Positions 27,870-36,772 of a stretch of 64,000 nt of DNA are shown piece after piece. Origin of the DNA: Alphaproteobacteria bacterium (lineage in GTDB: Bacteria; Pseudomonadota; Alphaproteobacteria; RF32; CAG-239). The stretch is taken from assembly GCA_017626035.1 (NCBI GenBank), contig JAGAJR010000012.1, positions 1 to 64,000 of the forward strand, given 5' to 3'. How positions within the stretch are numbered: the first letter of the stretch is position 1; the number at the start of each line of letters is the position of its first letter. Made by a program: the position numbers and the translations under genes. The notes beneath the pieces are model-generated. The model had not been told where the DNA came from. It made no database searches and saw only the letters and a list, made by a program, of their open reading frames with translations.

Positions 27870-27897
27870 AAAATACATCACTTACTTTTTTTGTCAA
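27870..27897 (-). promoter_or_regulatory. pyrE promoter
   Basis: On the reverse strand TTGACA (27892-27897) and TATTTT (27870-27875) are separated by 16 bases, about 45 bases upstream of pyrE. The -35 box lies almost back to back with that of pyrF. Confidence 0.5.
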
Positions 27898-27904
27898 TAA
27901 AAAC

Positions 27905-27932
27905 TTGAAAAATATTTTTTTGTCGATATACT
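27905..27932 (+). promoter_or_regulatory. pyrF promoter
   Basis: TTGAAA (27905-27910) and TATACT (27927-27932) with a 16-base spacer, about 50 bases upstream of pyrF. Confidence 0.45.
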
Positions 27933-27981
27933 GCGGCTGTTTTTTAATAAACATTATGTCAAATTTAAAATTTTTCTGCGT

Positions 27982-28818
27982 ATGAATTATTCAGATTTAG
28001 TGAAAGAAATTGCAAAAAAGCAATCCTTTTTGTGTGTCGGACTGGATACGGATTTCAACAAACTCCCTCCTCATCTGCAACAACTTGACCGCCAAGACGC
28101 GATGTTGACCTTCAACAAAGCCATCATCGATGCCACAGCTCCTTATGCCGTAGCTTACAAGCCCAATGTTGCTTTCTATGAAAGCGAAGGGATTGACGGT
28201 TGGGAAGTTCTTCGTCAGACAATCGAGTATATCAAGGAGAAATACCCCGACACCCTCGTCATTGCCGACGCCAAACGCGGCGACATAGGTAACACCTCGG
28301 AAAGATACGCCCACACCTTCTTCGATCAACTCAACGCCGATGCGGTAACCGTTGCCCCTTACATGGGACATGACAGCATCTCCCCGTTCCTGAAACATGA
28401 AGGAAAATGGACAATCATCCTTGCCCTTACCTCAAACCCGGGCAGCTGCGATTTCCAGTTCATCACCAACGAAAACGGCGTCCCGCTCTTCCACCACGTT
28501 CTGAAAACGGCGGCCGGCTGGGGAAACAAAGAAAACACCATGTTCGTTGTCGGAGCAACCCAGGCCTGCATGCTGGAAGGAATCAGGCAAATCGTTCCCG
28601 AACACTTTCTCCTCGTTCCGGGCATCGGAGCACAGGGCGGAAGCTTGGAGGATGTCGCCTTATACGGCATGACGGAAAACTGCGGCCTGCTGGTCAATTC
28701 TTCCCGAGGCATCATCTATGCCTCTCACGAGGAAGACTTCGCCGAAGTTGCCGGTCAAAAAGCCGCCGAACTTCAGAAACAAATGGCCGAACTGCTTGAA
28801 GAATACTGCAATTTCTGA
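27982..28818 (+). CDS. pyrF: Orotidine 5'-phosphate decarboxylase, type 2
   Basis: PyrF decarboxylates OMP to UMP. The 278-residue protein is of the long type 2 form ([18 protein letters not shown], the catalytic [18 protein letters not shown], and [11 protein letters not shown]), the form found in Bacteroidota, Actinobacteria and some others rather than the short type usual in Alphaproteobacteria. There is no Shine-Dalgarno before the ATG. With pyrE it forms a divergent pair giving the last two steps of UMP synthesis; horizontal origin is likely. Confidence 0.95.
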   Translation: MNYSDLVKEIAKKQSFLCVGLDTDFNKLPPHLQQLDRQDAMLTFNKAIIDATAPYAVAYKPNVAFYESEGIDGWEVLRQTIEYIKEKYPDTLVIADAKRGDIGNTSERYAHTFFDQLNADAVTVAPYMGHDSISPFLKHEGKWTIILALTSNPGSCDFQFITNENGVPLFHHVLKTAAGWGNKENTMFVVGATQACMLEGIRQIVPEHFLLVPGIGAQGGSLEDVALYGMTENCGLLVNSSRGIIYASHEEDFAEVAGQKAAELQKQMAELLEEYCNF

Positions 28819-28840
28819 CAAGAAGGACAAAATTTCCTTA

Positions 28841-28868
28841 CAGCCTCTCTTCGGAGAGGCTTTTTTTA
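28841..28868 (+). terminator. pyrF terminator with UUCG tetraloop
   Basis: Stem AGCCTCTC/GAGAGGCT (28842-28849 with 28854-28861) closed by the very stable TTCG loop, followed by seven Ts. Confidence 0.9.
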
Positions 28869-28937
28869 TGTTGCAAAATCATACAAATTAAACTATTTCT
28901 GAAACAAGTTTTTAATTTAAATATTAAGGTAATAAAA

Positions 28938-29957
28938 ATGATAAACAGAGATTCCACCGTATACGATGTTGTCGGAATAGGAAACGCCATTGTCGACGTA
29001 TTGGCAAAAGTCGGCGAAGGTTTTATTTCAGAAAGAAAACTTGCCAAAGGGGCAATGACTTTGGTCGAAGCCGTTGATGCCGGAAAAATTTATAATGACA
29101 TCATCCCGGAAAGAGAAGTTTCTGGCGGCTCTTCCGCCAATACCGTTGCCGGATTATCCTCTTTCGGCGTATCATGTGCTTTCATCGGAAAAGTACATGA
29201 TGATGAACTCGGACAAGAATTCAAACGCAGTATCGGAGCTTCCGGAGTGGATTTTTTCACCCAGCCTTTAAATCAGGGACCTTCAACCGGACGCAGTATC
29301 GTTTTGGTAACGCCGGATGCCGAACGCTCCATGTTTACTTATCTGGGAGCCGCAAAAAAACTCTCAGCCAAAGACATTGACGAAGAAACCATCCGTTCCG
29401 GAAAAATCATTTATCTTGAAGGATATTTGTGGGATGATTTCAGTGCCCAAAGAGCCATGCTCAAAGCTTGCAAACTGGCACAAAAGCACCATCGTAAAAT
29501 TGCATTTTCCTTGTCAGACAAACTCTGCGTAGAACGGCATCGGGTCGAATTTATCAAATTAATCAAAAAATACGTTGATATTCTGTTCTGTAATGAAGAT
29601 GAAATCAAAGCCCTGTTTCAGGAAGAAGACCTGTATAAGACACTGGATTTAATCAAGCATGACGTAGAAATTGCCGCTATTACCCGTAATATTCAAGGAT
29701 CCGTTATTGTTAACGGCAGAGTTAAAATTTTCGTAGAAGCGGAAAAAGTTGAAGATGTGGTTGACACAACCGGTGCCGGAGACCTATACGCCGCAGGTTT
29801 TCTCTTCGGTTACACCACGGATCGCAGCTTGGGAACCTGTGCCATGATTGGCAGCATTGCAGCCGCAGAAATCATTACCCATTACGGTGCCCGGCCGGAA
29901 GTTTCCCTCCGCGGCTTTGTCCGTAATCAACTGCGAAAATACGGCAAAACCATCTGA
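28938..29957 (+). CDS. PfkB family carbohydrate kinase (adenosine/sugar kinase-like)
   Basis: This 339-residue ribokinase-fold enzyme shows GIGNAIVDVLAKV at the start, the GGSSANTVAGLSSFG substrate motif, and VVDTTGAGDLYAAGFLFGY with the catalytic Asp and anion hole of PfkB signature 2. The closest functional type is the adenosine/ribokinase-like branch common in Alphaproteobacteria; the exact sugar or nucleoside is not readable. AAGG precedes the ATG. It is a single-gene unit between two terminators. Confidence 0.9.
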   Translation: MINRDSTVYDVVGIGNAIVDVLAKVGEGFISERKLAKGAMTLVEAVDAGKIYNDIIPEREVSGGSSANTVAGLSSFGVSCAFIGKVHDDELGQEFKRSIGASGVDFFTQPLNQGPSTGRSIVLVTPDAERSMFTYLGAAKKLSAKDIDEETIRSGKIIYLEGYLWDDFSAQRAMLKACKLAQKHHRKIAFSLSDKLCVERHRVEFIKLIKKYVDILFCNEDEIKALFQEEDLYKTLDLIKHDVEIAAITRNIQGSVIVNGRVKIFVEAEKVEDVVDTTGAGDLYAAGFLFGYTTDRSLGTCAMIGSIAAAEIITHYGARPEVSLRGFVRNQLRKYGKTI

Positions 29958-29965
29958 TTTAAAAT

Positions 29966-29996
29966 GCCAAAGGCGGTCGATTGACCGCCTTTTTTA
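29966..29996 (+). terminator. Terminator of the PfkB kinase gene
   Basis: Stem AGGCGGTC/GACCGCCT (29971-29978 with 29983-29990) followed by six Ts. Confidence 0.87.
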
Positions 29997-30050
29997 GGTT
30001 AAACAAAGGGAGAACTCCGGTCAGGAATTCGTGCCGAAGTCCTCCGGAAC

Positions 30051-30467
30051 TCACTCTCTATTGCGTTTATGAACGAAAAGCCGTTTAAGTGCCCGGAAAA
30101 TCCAAACCGTGTCCTTAATTAAGCTGACAAAAACATTGCCAATCCCTCGCAACACGCCGGCAAGGATAATAACCAGTCCTTGAACGGTATGCTCTCCCAT
30201 TCCATACAATCCTATTGCAGAAAAGAAAAGGATAGCACGTCCCTGCCAATTTACGCTCGTCCAACAGGCTGCCAAAAGAGCAAATCCGAGAACAGCAAAA
30301 GTAAGCCGGACACAAAGGGCAACCGTTCTTGAGGGAATAATCTCCTCATCCGTCAGAAAAGACTTTCCAAGGTAAATATACCTCCAGCAAACCCAGCAGA
30401 AATAAACCGCCAGCACAATCAGCAACGTGATTGCAAGTGCATTTTGCACCCAAACAAGTGTACTCAT
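30051..30467 (-). CDS. Hypothetical membrane protein
   Basis: This 138-residue protein has about four hydrophobic segments (residues ~8-28, 50-68, 76-95, 98-118) and a basic C-terminus. No family is recognised. The start overlaps the stop of the upstream gene in an ATGA arrangement, so the two are translationally coupled. No Shine-Dalgarno is visible and the base composition is slightly G/C-richer than the neighbours. Confidence 0.6.
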   Translation of the reverse strand: MSTLVWVQNALAITLLIVLAVYFCWVCWRYIYLGKSFLTDEEIIPSRTVALCVRLTFAVLGFALLAACWTSVNWQGRAILFFSAIGLYGMGEHTVQGLVIILAGVLRGIGNVFVSLIKDTVWIFRALKRLFVHKRNRE

Positions 30468-30844
30468 AACGTTTTTAAGTTAAATGTGAATATGATTTTA
30501 AAAAGTTTTTTCCAGTTGATAATAAGCCCCATAAGGACAATATCGCAGAGTAAACACCATAAATATGGTGCCAAAAGAACCAATGGCCATTTAATCCAAG
30601 GACTTATCGTCCAATGAATAAAACTCCAATTCCAAACTGCCAGAAAAAACGAGCAGACCAGAATTCCAATCATAAACAGAAATTGGGTGAGCTCCATAAT
30701 CCAGTCATCTTCACGGCGAATAGATTGGTATTGAACCACTATCCGGTAATAAAAATGAGAGATACAGGCTAAAACCCCAAAAGCACAAACTCCCCATCCC
30801 AGACAAAGAGCTGCAAATACGATAATTTCCAAAATTTTCAACAT
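30464..30844 (-). CDS. Hypothetical membrane protein
   Basis: This 126-residue protein has three or four hydrophobic segments (from EIIVFAALCLGWGVCAFGVL to LLAPYLWCLLCDIVLMGLI). No family is recognised. It is the first gene of a two-gene unit with the preceding entry and resembles it in size and topology, suggesting a heteromeric membrane complex or a duplicated pair. The AAGG before the start is only 2 bases away and unlikely to act as a Shine-Dalgarno. Confidence 0.6.
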   Translation of the reverse strand: MLKILEIIVFAALCLGWGVCAFGVLACISHFYYRIVVQYQSIRREDDWIMELTQFLFMIGILVCSFFLAVWNWSFIHWTISPWIKWPLVLLAPYLWCLLCDIVLMGLIINWKKLFKIIFTFNLKTL

Positions 30845-31014
30845 AGCCTTATAAATTTAGAACCTTTAAGTTAGACCATATTTTAGACAAAATCAACTAA
30901 AAACTTTAAAAAAATACAGTTATTTCTTGTAATTTAAAATCAAATTGGTATGTTAGGATGAATTTTTTAAAGAAAACAAACTCATGATCTGACAAGTATT
31001 TAGGGAATAAACAA

Positions 31015-32835
31015 ATGAGTATGAGAAATATTGCCATCATCGCCCACGTTGACCACGGCAAAACAACGTTGGTTGATGGATTGTTAAAACAGAGCGGAAC
31101 TTTCAGAGAAAATCAGAAAGTGGAAACTTGTGTTATGGATAGCAACGATTTGGAAAGAGAAAGAGGAATTACAATTCTTTCCAAATGCACTTCGGTAGAC
31201 TGGAACGGAACGCATATTAATATTGTGGACACTCCGGGACACGCTGACTTCGGCGGCGAAGTCGAACGTATTTTATCCATGGTTGACGGTGTTGTTTTAT
31301 TAGTTGACTCCTCCGAAGGACCTATGCCGCAAACCAAATTTGTACTGGGAAAAGCACTTAAAGTCGGCTTAAAACCTATCGTCGTAATTAACAAAGCCGA
31401 TAAAGCCGATGCCCGTGTGGATGAAGTTTTGAACGAAATTTTCGATTTGTTCGTCAGCTTGAACGCTACCGACGAACAATTGGATTTCCCTGTTCTTTAT
31501 GCTTCCGGACGCAACGGCTGGGCCGTTAAAGAAATGAACGACGAGAAAAAAGATTTGACTCCGCTGTTTGAATTGATTCTTTCTTATGTTCCGGAACCGA
31601 ACTGCCAGCCGAACGAACCGTTTTCCATGCTGGCTACCACATTGGAAGCTGACAAGTTTATCGGACGCCTGTTAACGGGAAAAGTGCAATCAGGAACCTT
31701 GCACGTCAACGATATGGTAAAAGTTTTAAACGGAGACAATAAAGAACTTGAAAGAGTCAGAATCAGCAAAATCCTGGCCTATCAGGGCTTAAATCGTGTT
31801 GCTCTGGAAGAAGCTCACGCCGGCGATATTATTGCCGTTGCCGGTGTTGTCAAAGGAACTGTTGCCGACACAATTTGTGCCATGGAAGTAACCGATTCCA
31901 TCCATGCCCAGCCGATTGACCCTCCGACATTGGCCATGACCTTCTCAATTAACGATTCTCCATTGGCCGGAAGAGAAGGAGACAAAGTAACTTCTCGTAT
32001 GATTTGGGACAGATTGTGCAAAGAAGCCGAAGGAAATATCGCCCTCAAGATTTCCCGCACCGACACCACGGATTCTTTTGAAGTGGCCGGACGCGGCGAG
32101 CTACAGTTGGGCGTTCTGATTGAAACAATGCGTCGTGAAGGGTTTGAACTTTCTATTTCCCGTCCGAAAGTCTTGATGAAAAAAGACGAAAACGGACAAC
32201 TTCTGGAACCGATTGAAGAAGTCGTCATTGATGTTGATGAAGAATTTTCCGGAACGGTTGTTGAGAAACTCGGACAAAAACGTGCTGAACTGATTGAGAT
32301 GATTCCTTCTCAAATCGGTAACAAAGTCCGCTTGATTTTCAATGCTCCTTCCCGCGGTTTAATCGGATACCATTCCGAATTTTTAACTGATACCAGAGGC
32401 ACCGGCGTCATGAACCGTTTGTTCAAAGCTTATGAACCATACAAAGGGGAAATAGACAGCCGCCGCAACGGTGTTCTGATTTCTTCCGAAGCCGGAACGG
32501 CAATTGCTTATTCTTTGTGGAAATTGCAAGACCGCGGCCCGATGTTCATTGACGCAAACTCTCCGGTTTATGTCGGCATGATTATCGGCGAACATACCAA
32601 GTCCAACGATTTGGAAGTTAACCCGACAAAATCAAAACAGCTAACCAATATCCGTGCTGCCGGAAAAGACGAAGCCATTGACTTGATTCCTCCTCGCAAA
32701 CTGACGTTGGAACAAGGCCTGTCTTACATTCAGGAAGACGAACTTTTGGAAGTTACACCGAAATCCCTGCGTTTGAGAAAACGGATTCTCGACCCGATTT
32801 TGAGAAAACGCTCCAAACCGGGAGACAATCTCTAA
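31015..32835 (+). CDS. typA: Ribosome-associated GTPase TypA/BipA
   Basis: TypA is a translational GTPase that acts on ribosome assembly and stress responses. The 606-residue protein has the G1 motif AHVDHGKTT, the G2/switch region [15 protein letters not shown]3 [14 protein letters not shown]4 NKAD, then EF-G-like domains III and V and the TypA-specific C-terminus ([20 protein letters not shown]). AGGGA lies before the ATG. It is a single-gene unit with a strong terminator. Confidence 0.97.
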   Translation: MSMRNIAIIAHVDHGKTTLVDGLLKQSGTFRENQKVETCVMDSNDLERERGITILSKCTSVDWNGTHINIVDTPGHADFGGEVERILSMVDGVVLLVDSSEGPMPQTKFVLGKALKVGLKPIVVINKADKADARVDEVLNEIFDLFVSLNATDEQLDFPVLYASGRNGWAVKEMNDEKKDLTPLFELILSYVPEPNCQPNEPFSMLATTLEADKFIGRLLTGKVQSGTLHVNDMVKVLNGDNKELERVRISKILAYQGLNRVALEEAHAGDIIAVAGVVKGTVADTICAMEVTDSIHAQPIDPPTLAMTFSINDSPLAGREGDKVTSRMIWDRLCKEAEGNIALKISRTDTTDSFEVAGRGELQLGVLIETMRREGFELSISRPKVLMKKDENGQLLEPIEEVVIDVDEEFSGTVVEKLGQKRAELIEMIPSQIGNKVRLIFNAPSRGLIGYHSEFLTDTRGTGVMNRLFKAYEPYKGEIDSRRNGVLISSEAGTAIAYSLWKLQDRGPMFIDANSPVYVGMIIGEHTKSNDLEVNPTKSKQLTNIRAAGKDEAIDLIPPRKLTLEQGLSYIQEDELLEVTPKSLRLRKRILDPILRKRSKPGDNL

Positions 32836-32840
32836 TCTAA

Positions 32841-32868
32841 AAAAGCCGGAAATCTCCGGCTTTTTTTA
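32841..32868 (+). terminator. typA terminator
   Basis: Stem AAGCCGGA/TCCGGCTT with loop AATC (32843-32862) followed by a run of Ts. Confidence 0.87.
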
Positions 32869-32887
32869 TAGAATTGATTGATTAAAT

Positions 32888-32914
32888 TAAAAGCCCCTCA
32901 CTTGAGGGGCTTTG
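32888..32914 (-). terminator. Terminator of the small reverse-strand ORF pair
   Basis: Stem AAGCCCCTC/GAGGGGCTT (32891-32899 with 32904-32912) with TTTTAATTTAAT following on the reverse strand, directly downstream of the small ORF at 32939. Confidence 0.7.
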
Positions 32915-32938
32915 TTTAAGGTTTCAAAATCAGGAGAA

Positions 32939-33106
32939 TTAATCTTTTTTTGATGATTCCAAATATTCCGCTTCCGCCTTCATCATCATATCATAAGCCT
33001 TGGAAGCGTTAAAACTTTTTAATACTCCGCTCACACACTCAAACGAAGGAGATGCCTTTTGTACATTTCCCACCCGTTTGGAATTATGAATCGGATTCTT
33101 TTTCAA
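32939..33106 (-). CDS. Small hypothetical protein (55 residues, TTG start)
   Basis: This short reverse-strand frame reads from a TTG at 33106 to a TAA at 32939. An AGGAG 8 bases before the TTG overlaps the stop codon of the upstream 83-residue ORF, so the two could be translationally coupled. The product is basic at the start and ends in a helical YDMMMKAEAEYLESSKKD. Alternatively a one-base frameshift inside the upstream ORF joins both into one ~150-residue protein, because this frame stays open back to about 33156. A terminator lies just downstream. Confidence 0.45.
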   Translation of the reverse strand: MKKNPIHNSKRVGNVQKASPSFECVSGVLKSFNASKAYDMMMKAEAEYLESSKKD

Positions 33107-33111
33107 ACTCT

Positions 33112-33363
33112 TCACTCCTGCCTGCTGTTTGATCGAACGGCGGTCAAAGCCGGAGCCAGATTGTTAGCCATACCGGAATTCAATTTTCCGACCAATCGGC
33201 TGATTGGCGTTTTTTGTGCAAAATTCATCCAAGCCAATTCCACTTTTTTGCAGGCTCCTGAAGCCAGAAGCTTAACCCCCCCGGCAATTTTAGCGGCGGC
33301 CTGCTTGCCGGTCTTCAATACTCTTGTTAAGTATTTCAGACGTACCACTGATAAAATACTCAT
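33112..33363 (-). CDS. Small basic hypothetical protein
   Basis: This 83-residue protein is rich in Ala, Lys and Leu, probably helical and without a clear membrane segment. No family is recognised. It lies upstream of the 55-residue ORF on the same strand and divergent from murJ. The last ~10 codons may be an out-of-frame tail if the two ORFs are really one gene (see the neighbouring entry). Confidence 0.4.
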   Translation of the reverse strand: MSILSVVRLKYLTRVLKTGKQAAAKIAGGVKLLASGACKKVELAWMNFAQKTPISRLVGKLNSGMANNLAPALTAVRSNSRQE

Positions 33364-33554
33364 TCGGATTCTCCCAATTATTTAAATTTGTCATTTTGTC
33401 TATTATCGCAATAAAAATTAAATCTGTCAATAATAAATCTTAATCACAAACCCTTAAATCACATAGACTTTATTGCTTTTATACAATATAATCCGTCTAA
33501 ATCAATAAAATAAGATTAACAAGTAACAAATTTTTACGAAAAATACTGAAAATT

Positions 33555-35153
33555 ATGTCTTTATTCAAATCCATAGCCACTTTCGGAGGCTTTACCCTGC
33601 TCAGCCGCATTACCGGTTTCGGAAGGGATATGATTCTGGCAAATTTCTTGGGTGCCGGAGCTGTTTCAGACGCATTTTTTGTCGCATTCAAGCTTCCTAA
33701 TTGTTTCAGAAGCCTTTTTGCCGAGGGGGCGTTTACTTCCGCCTTTGTTCCCATGCTGTCGCAAAAACTGGTCAGCGACGGCAAACAAAAATCCATGAAC
33801 TTTGCCGCAGAAGCCATTTCCGTTCTGGCATTTTATCTGGCCTTATTTGTTTTGCTTATGGAAATTTTTATGCCTCAAGTCGTTGCCGTTTTGGCTCCGG
33901 GATTTGCAGAAAGCGGCGGAAAAGTCGAATTGGCGACAACCCTTTCCCGAATTACATTCCCGTTTTTGCTGTTTGTCTCAATCGTTTCTTTTCAGTCCGG
34001 TATTTTGAATTCACTCGGAAAATTTGCGGCTCCGGCTTCCGCACCGGTTATCTTAAACATAATGATGATTATTTCCGTTTTCATCTTCGTTCCGTTCAGC
34101 ATAACCCCTGCCCATGGCATCGCCATCGGTGTATCCGTTGCCGGACTGCTGGAGATTCTTTGGCTCAGTTGGTTTCTGCATAAGGAAAACGTATATCTCA
34201 AACCACGTCTCAACATCGTCAAAATCAGCAAAGAAGCTGATATAAAAACCTTGTTCAAACGCATTACCCCGGGAATTTTGGGAGCCGGCGTTTATCAGCT
34301 CAATATGTTTGTAGACACCGTATTGGTTTCATTGGTAGGAACCGGAGCCATTTCCTGGTTGTATTATGCCAACAGAATGCAACAGCTTCCGCTCGGCGTT
34401 GTCGGAGCGGCCATCGGCGTAGCTCTGTTGCCGATTTTATCTAAACAGCTTAAAGCCGATGAAATTGACGAAGCCCGCAAAACCCAGGACAAAGCCGTTG
34501 AATACGGAGCATTGCTTTCCCTGCCGGCTGCCGTCGGACTGATTGTCCTTGCCGAACCGATTATCAACATTTTGTTCCAACACGGACGCTTTAACGATAC
34601 CGATACCGTTATGACTGCCCGGGCGTTAATCGCCTATGCCGTCGGCCTTCCGCTTTACGTTTTGGTTAAAGCTCTCGCCCCGAATTTTTTCGCCCGCGGC
34701 GATACCAAAACACCGGTAAAATACAGCATTGTCGTTTTGCTGACTAATCTCGCTTTCTGCCTGATTCTGATGAAACCGTTCGGACACGTCGGCATTGCCT
34801 GTGCAACAACCATCGCCGCTTTTGTTTCTTTGTATCAATATATTCACGGCCTCAAAAAACGGGGACACTGGCAATTTTCGATTCCTTTAACTCAAAAGAT
34901 TGGCAAAATAATCTTTTGCTCGGCCATTATGGGAGGCGTTATGTACGGAGCGGAATTCGCCATAAACATCCGGCTCGGCGATTGGCTGAACTGCCCGCTT
35001 CTGCCAAAATTGATTATTTTTGCATTTTTGGGAATATTGGGTGTTGCAAGTTTTCTGGTAATGACTAAACTAACAGGGGTACTAAATATCGCTGACATCT
35101 TAAAATCTTTGTTAAAAAGAAAAGGAAAAAACAATGCAGAACAAAAAGCTTAA
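33555..35153 (+). CDS. murJ: Lipid II flippase MurJ
   Basis: MurJ moves the peptidoglycan precursor lipid II across the inner membrane. The 532-residue, ~14-segment protein begins ATFGGFTLLSRITGFGRDMILANFLGAG and has LPNCFRSLFAEGAFTSAFVP, the MurJ/MviN signature with the essential basic residues, and later the QLPLGVVGAAIGVALLP motif. It is the first gene of a forward-strand run and overlaps the DUF2333 gene by 20 bases. Confidence 0.95.
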   Translation: MSLFKSIATFGGFTLLSRITGFGRDMILANFLGAGAVSDAFFVAFKLPNCFRSLFAEGAFTSAFVPMLSQKLVSDGKQKSMNFAAEAISVLAFYLALFVLLMEIFMPQVVAVLAPGFAESGGKVELATTLSRITFPFLLFVSIVSFQSGILNSLGKFAAPASAPVILNIMMIISVFIFVPFSITPAHGIAIGVSVAGLLEILWLSWFLHKENVYLKPRLNIVKISKEADIKTLFKRITPGILGAGVYQLNMFVDTVLVSLVGTGAISWLYYANRMQQLPLGVVGAAIGVALLPILSKQLKADEIDEARKTQDKAVEYGALLSLPAAVGLIVLAEPIINILFQHGRFNDTDTVMTARALIAYAVGLPLYVLVKALAPNFFARGDTKTPVKYSIVVLLTNLAFCLILMKPFGHVGIACATTIAAFVSLYQYIHGLKKRGHWQFSIPLTQKIGKIIFCSAIMGGVMYGAEFAINIRLGDWLNCPLLPKLIIFAFLGILGVASFLVMTKLTGVLNIADILKSLLKRKGKNNAEQKA

Positions 35154-36210
35154 GGATAAAGCTGAAAAAGTTTACGCTTTGGCAAAAGAAAAAATCATCA
35201 GTGCCGTCAAATTCTGCCGTAACATTAAATGGAAAGAACTCGGTAAACATCTGATGAATAATCCTTTTGAAAAAATTTTGGATTTTCTGACATCATGGTG
35301 GCACGCCATCATCATCTTTCTTGCCGTGCTGATTTTTGTTTATTATCCGATTGGAGGTCTGCTCGTCAGCAATATTGACCGCAACACGACTTATGAAGTC
35401 AAAAACGAACATCCTGAACAATCCGCCACGGTTGAAATGATGTCTTTCATCGTTGACAGAGAAGTTAATGAAAAAATCTGGACCCCGAACCTGCCGTTCT
35501 TCTTCCCGTCTTATTTTCTTGACAATATGCCGAATTTCCAACTCGGAATGTTTGAGGCTTTGAGCGACACCGCCGTCTCTTTCAGCAAAAGAATAGATAA
35601 AAAAATCAAAGTCGGCCAACGTCAATATCTGCAAGAAGCTGCCGAACTCCTCAAATACCCGGGAACAGTCTGGATGTTCTCGCCGGATAACAAGCTTATG
35701 CCGGCTCCTTCCGCCAACAACCAATACCGCAGAGCCCGCAAACGCCTGATTAAATTCAATCAGAGACTAAGCGAAGGAACCGACGTATTTTACAAAAACC
35801 CCCACGACCTGGCCTTCTTCCTGGTTAAAATCCGCCGCGATTTGGGTATCAGCTTAAAAACACTGCAAACACACGTCCGCGAAAACAGCAGCGATTGGCT
35901 CGATTTCAAGGCTGATAACATTTTTTACTATAATCAGGGAAAACTCTATGGTTATTACCTGCTTCTCAAAGCCATGGGTGCCGACTATAAAGATATTATC
36001 GTCAACACCGGACAATATCAAAACTGGACCAAACTGTTAAACGCCCTAGAAGGCGGCGTCAGTATTGATCCTATGATTGTCCGCAACGGAGAACTAAGCA
36101 GTTCAACCGCACCAAACCACTTGAGTTATTTGAGTTTCTACACCATAAAGGCTCAACATTTGGTTTCCAAAATTTCCCGTAATCTGGAATATAATCCGCA
36201 AAAAAGATAA
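35134..36210 (+). CDS. DUF2333 family membrane-anchored protein
   Basis: This 358-residue protein has a basic cytoplasmic N-terminus, one membrane anchor at about residues 57-78 (WHAIIIFLAVLIFVYYPIGGLL) and a large domain that should face the periplasm, with FFFPSYFLDNMPNFQLG and NGELSSSTAPNHLSYLSFY. This is the DUF2333 pattern found in Alpha- and Gammaproteobacteria. The function is unknown; overlap with murJ suggests an envelope role. Confidence 0.82.
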   Translation: MQNKKLKDKAEKVYALAKEKIISAVKFCRNIKWKELGKHLMNNPFEKILDFLTSWWHAIIIFLAVLIFVYYPIGGLLVSNIDRNTTYEVKNEHPEQSATVEMMSFIVDREVNEKIWTPNLPFFFPSYFLDNMPNFQLGMFEALSDTAVSFSKRIDKKIKVGQRQYLQEAAELLKYPGTVWMFSPDNKLMPAPSANNQYRRARKRLIKFNQRLSEGTDVFYKNPHDLAFFLVKIRRDLGISLKTLQTHVRENSSDWLDFKADNIFYYNQGKLYGYYLLLKAMGADYKDIIVNTGQYQNWTKLLNALEGGVSIDPMIVRNGELSSSTAPNHLSYLSFYTIKAQHLVSKISRNLEYNPQKR

Positions 36211-36220
36211 GGACAGATAA

Positions 36221-36772
36221 ATGCTGATAGAAACCCAAAATACCCCCGACGAAAACGTCATCAACTTTTTTCCGCCGGTTCAAATCTTAAAATCAGGTTC
36301 TGCCGAATTTGTCGATGCCAAATCTTTAAGAAAGTCTCCTTTGGCCGAAAAGCTGTTTGACATCGGAAATATCCGTTCCATATTCATTACCTCGGATATG
36401 ATTTCCGTTACCAAAGAAAACAACGGCGACTGGGAAGATTTGAAGCCTCAAATTCTGGCAGAAATTATGGATTTCATATCCACCGGTGAAGAAGCTGTTA
36501 TTTCTGTTCAAAATGACTCTTCCGATAACAACGAAGTCATTCAAAAAATCATCGGACTGCTTAACGCCCGCATTCGCCCGGCCGTAAAACAAGACGGCGG
36601 CGACATTGAATTTAAAAAATTTGAAAACGGCATTGTCTATGTGGTTATGAAAGGAAACTGTGCCGGTTGCCCTTATGCTCTGGTAACCTTGAAAGAAGGC
36701 GTTGAAAAAGTCCTTAAGGCCTATATCCCTGAAGTAAAAGCCGTAAAAAATTTTGATAAAGATGCTGAGTAA
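36221..36772 (+). CDS. Nfu-type iron-sulfur cluster scaffold/carrier
   Basis: This 183-residue protein has the N-terminal Nfu domain (residues ~1-90, starting LIETQNTPDENVINFFPP, with IGNIRSIFITSDMISVTK) and a C-terminal NifU domain with RPAVKQDGGDIEFKKF and the cluster-binding CxxC in GNCAGCPY. Proteins of this build deliver 4Fe-4S clusters to apoproteins. AAGGA precedes the ATG. The end overlaps the start of the next gene by about 20 bases. Confidence 0.93.
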   Translation: MLIETQNTPDENVINFFPPVQILKSGSAEFVDAKSLRKSPLAEKLFDIGNIRSIFITSDMISVTKENNGDWEDLKPQILAEIMDFISTGEEAVISVQNDSSDNNEVIQKIIGLLNARIRPAVKQDGGDIEFKKFENGIVYVVMKGNCAGCPYALVTLKEGVEKVLKAYIPEVKAVKNFDKDAE

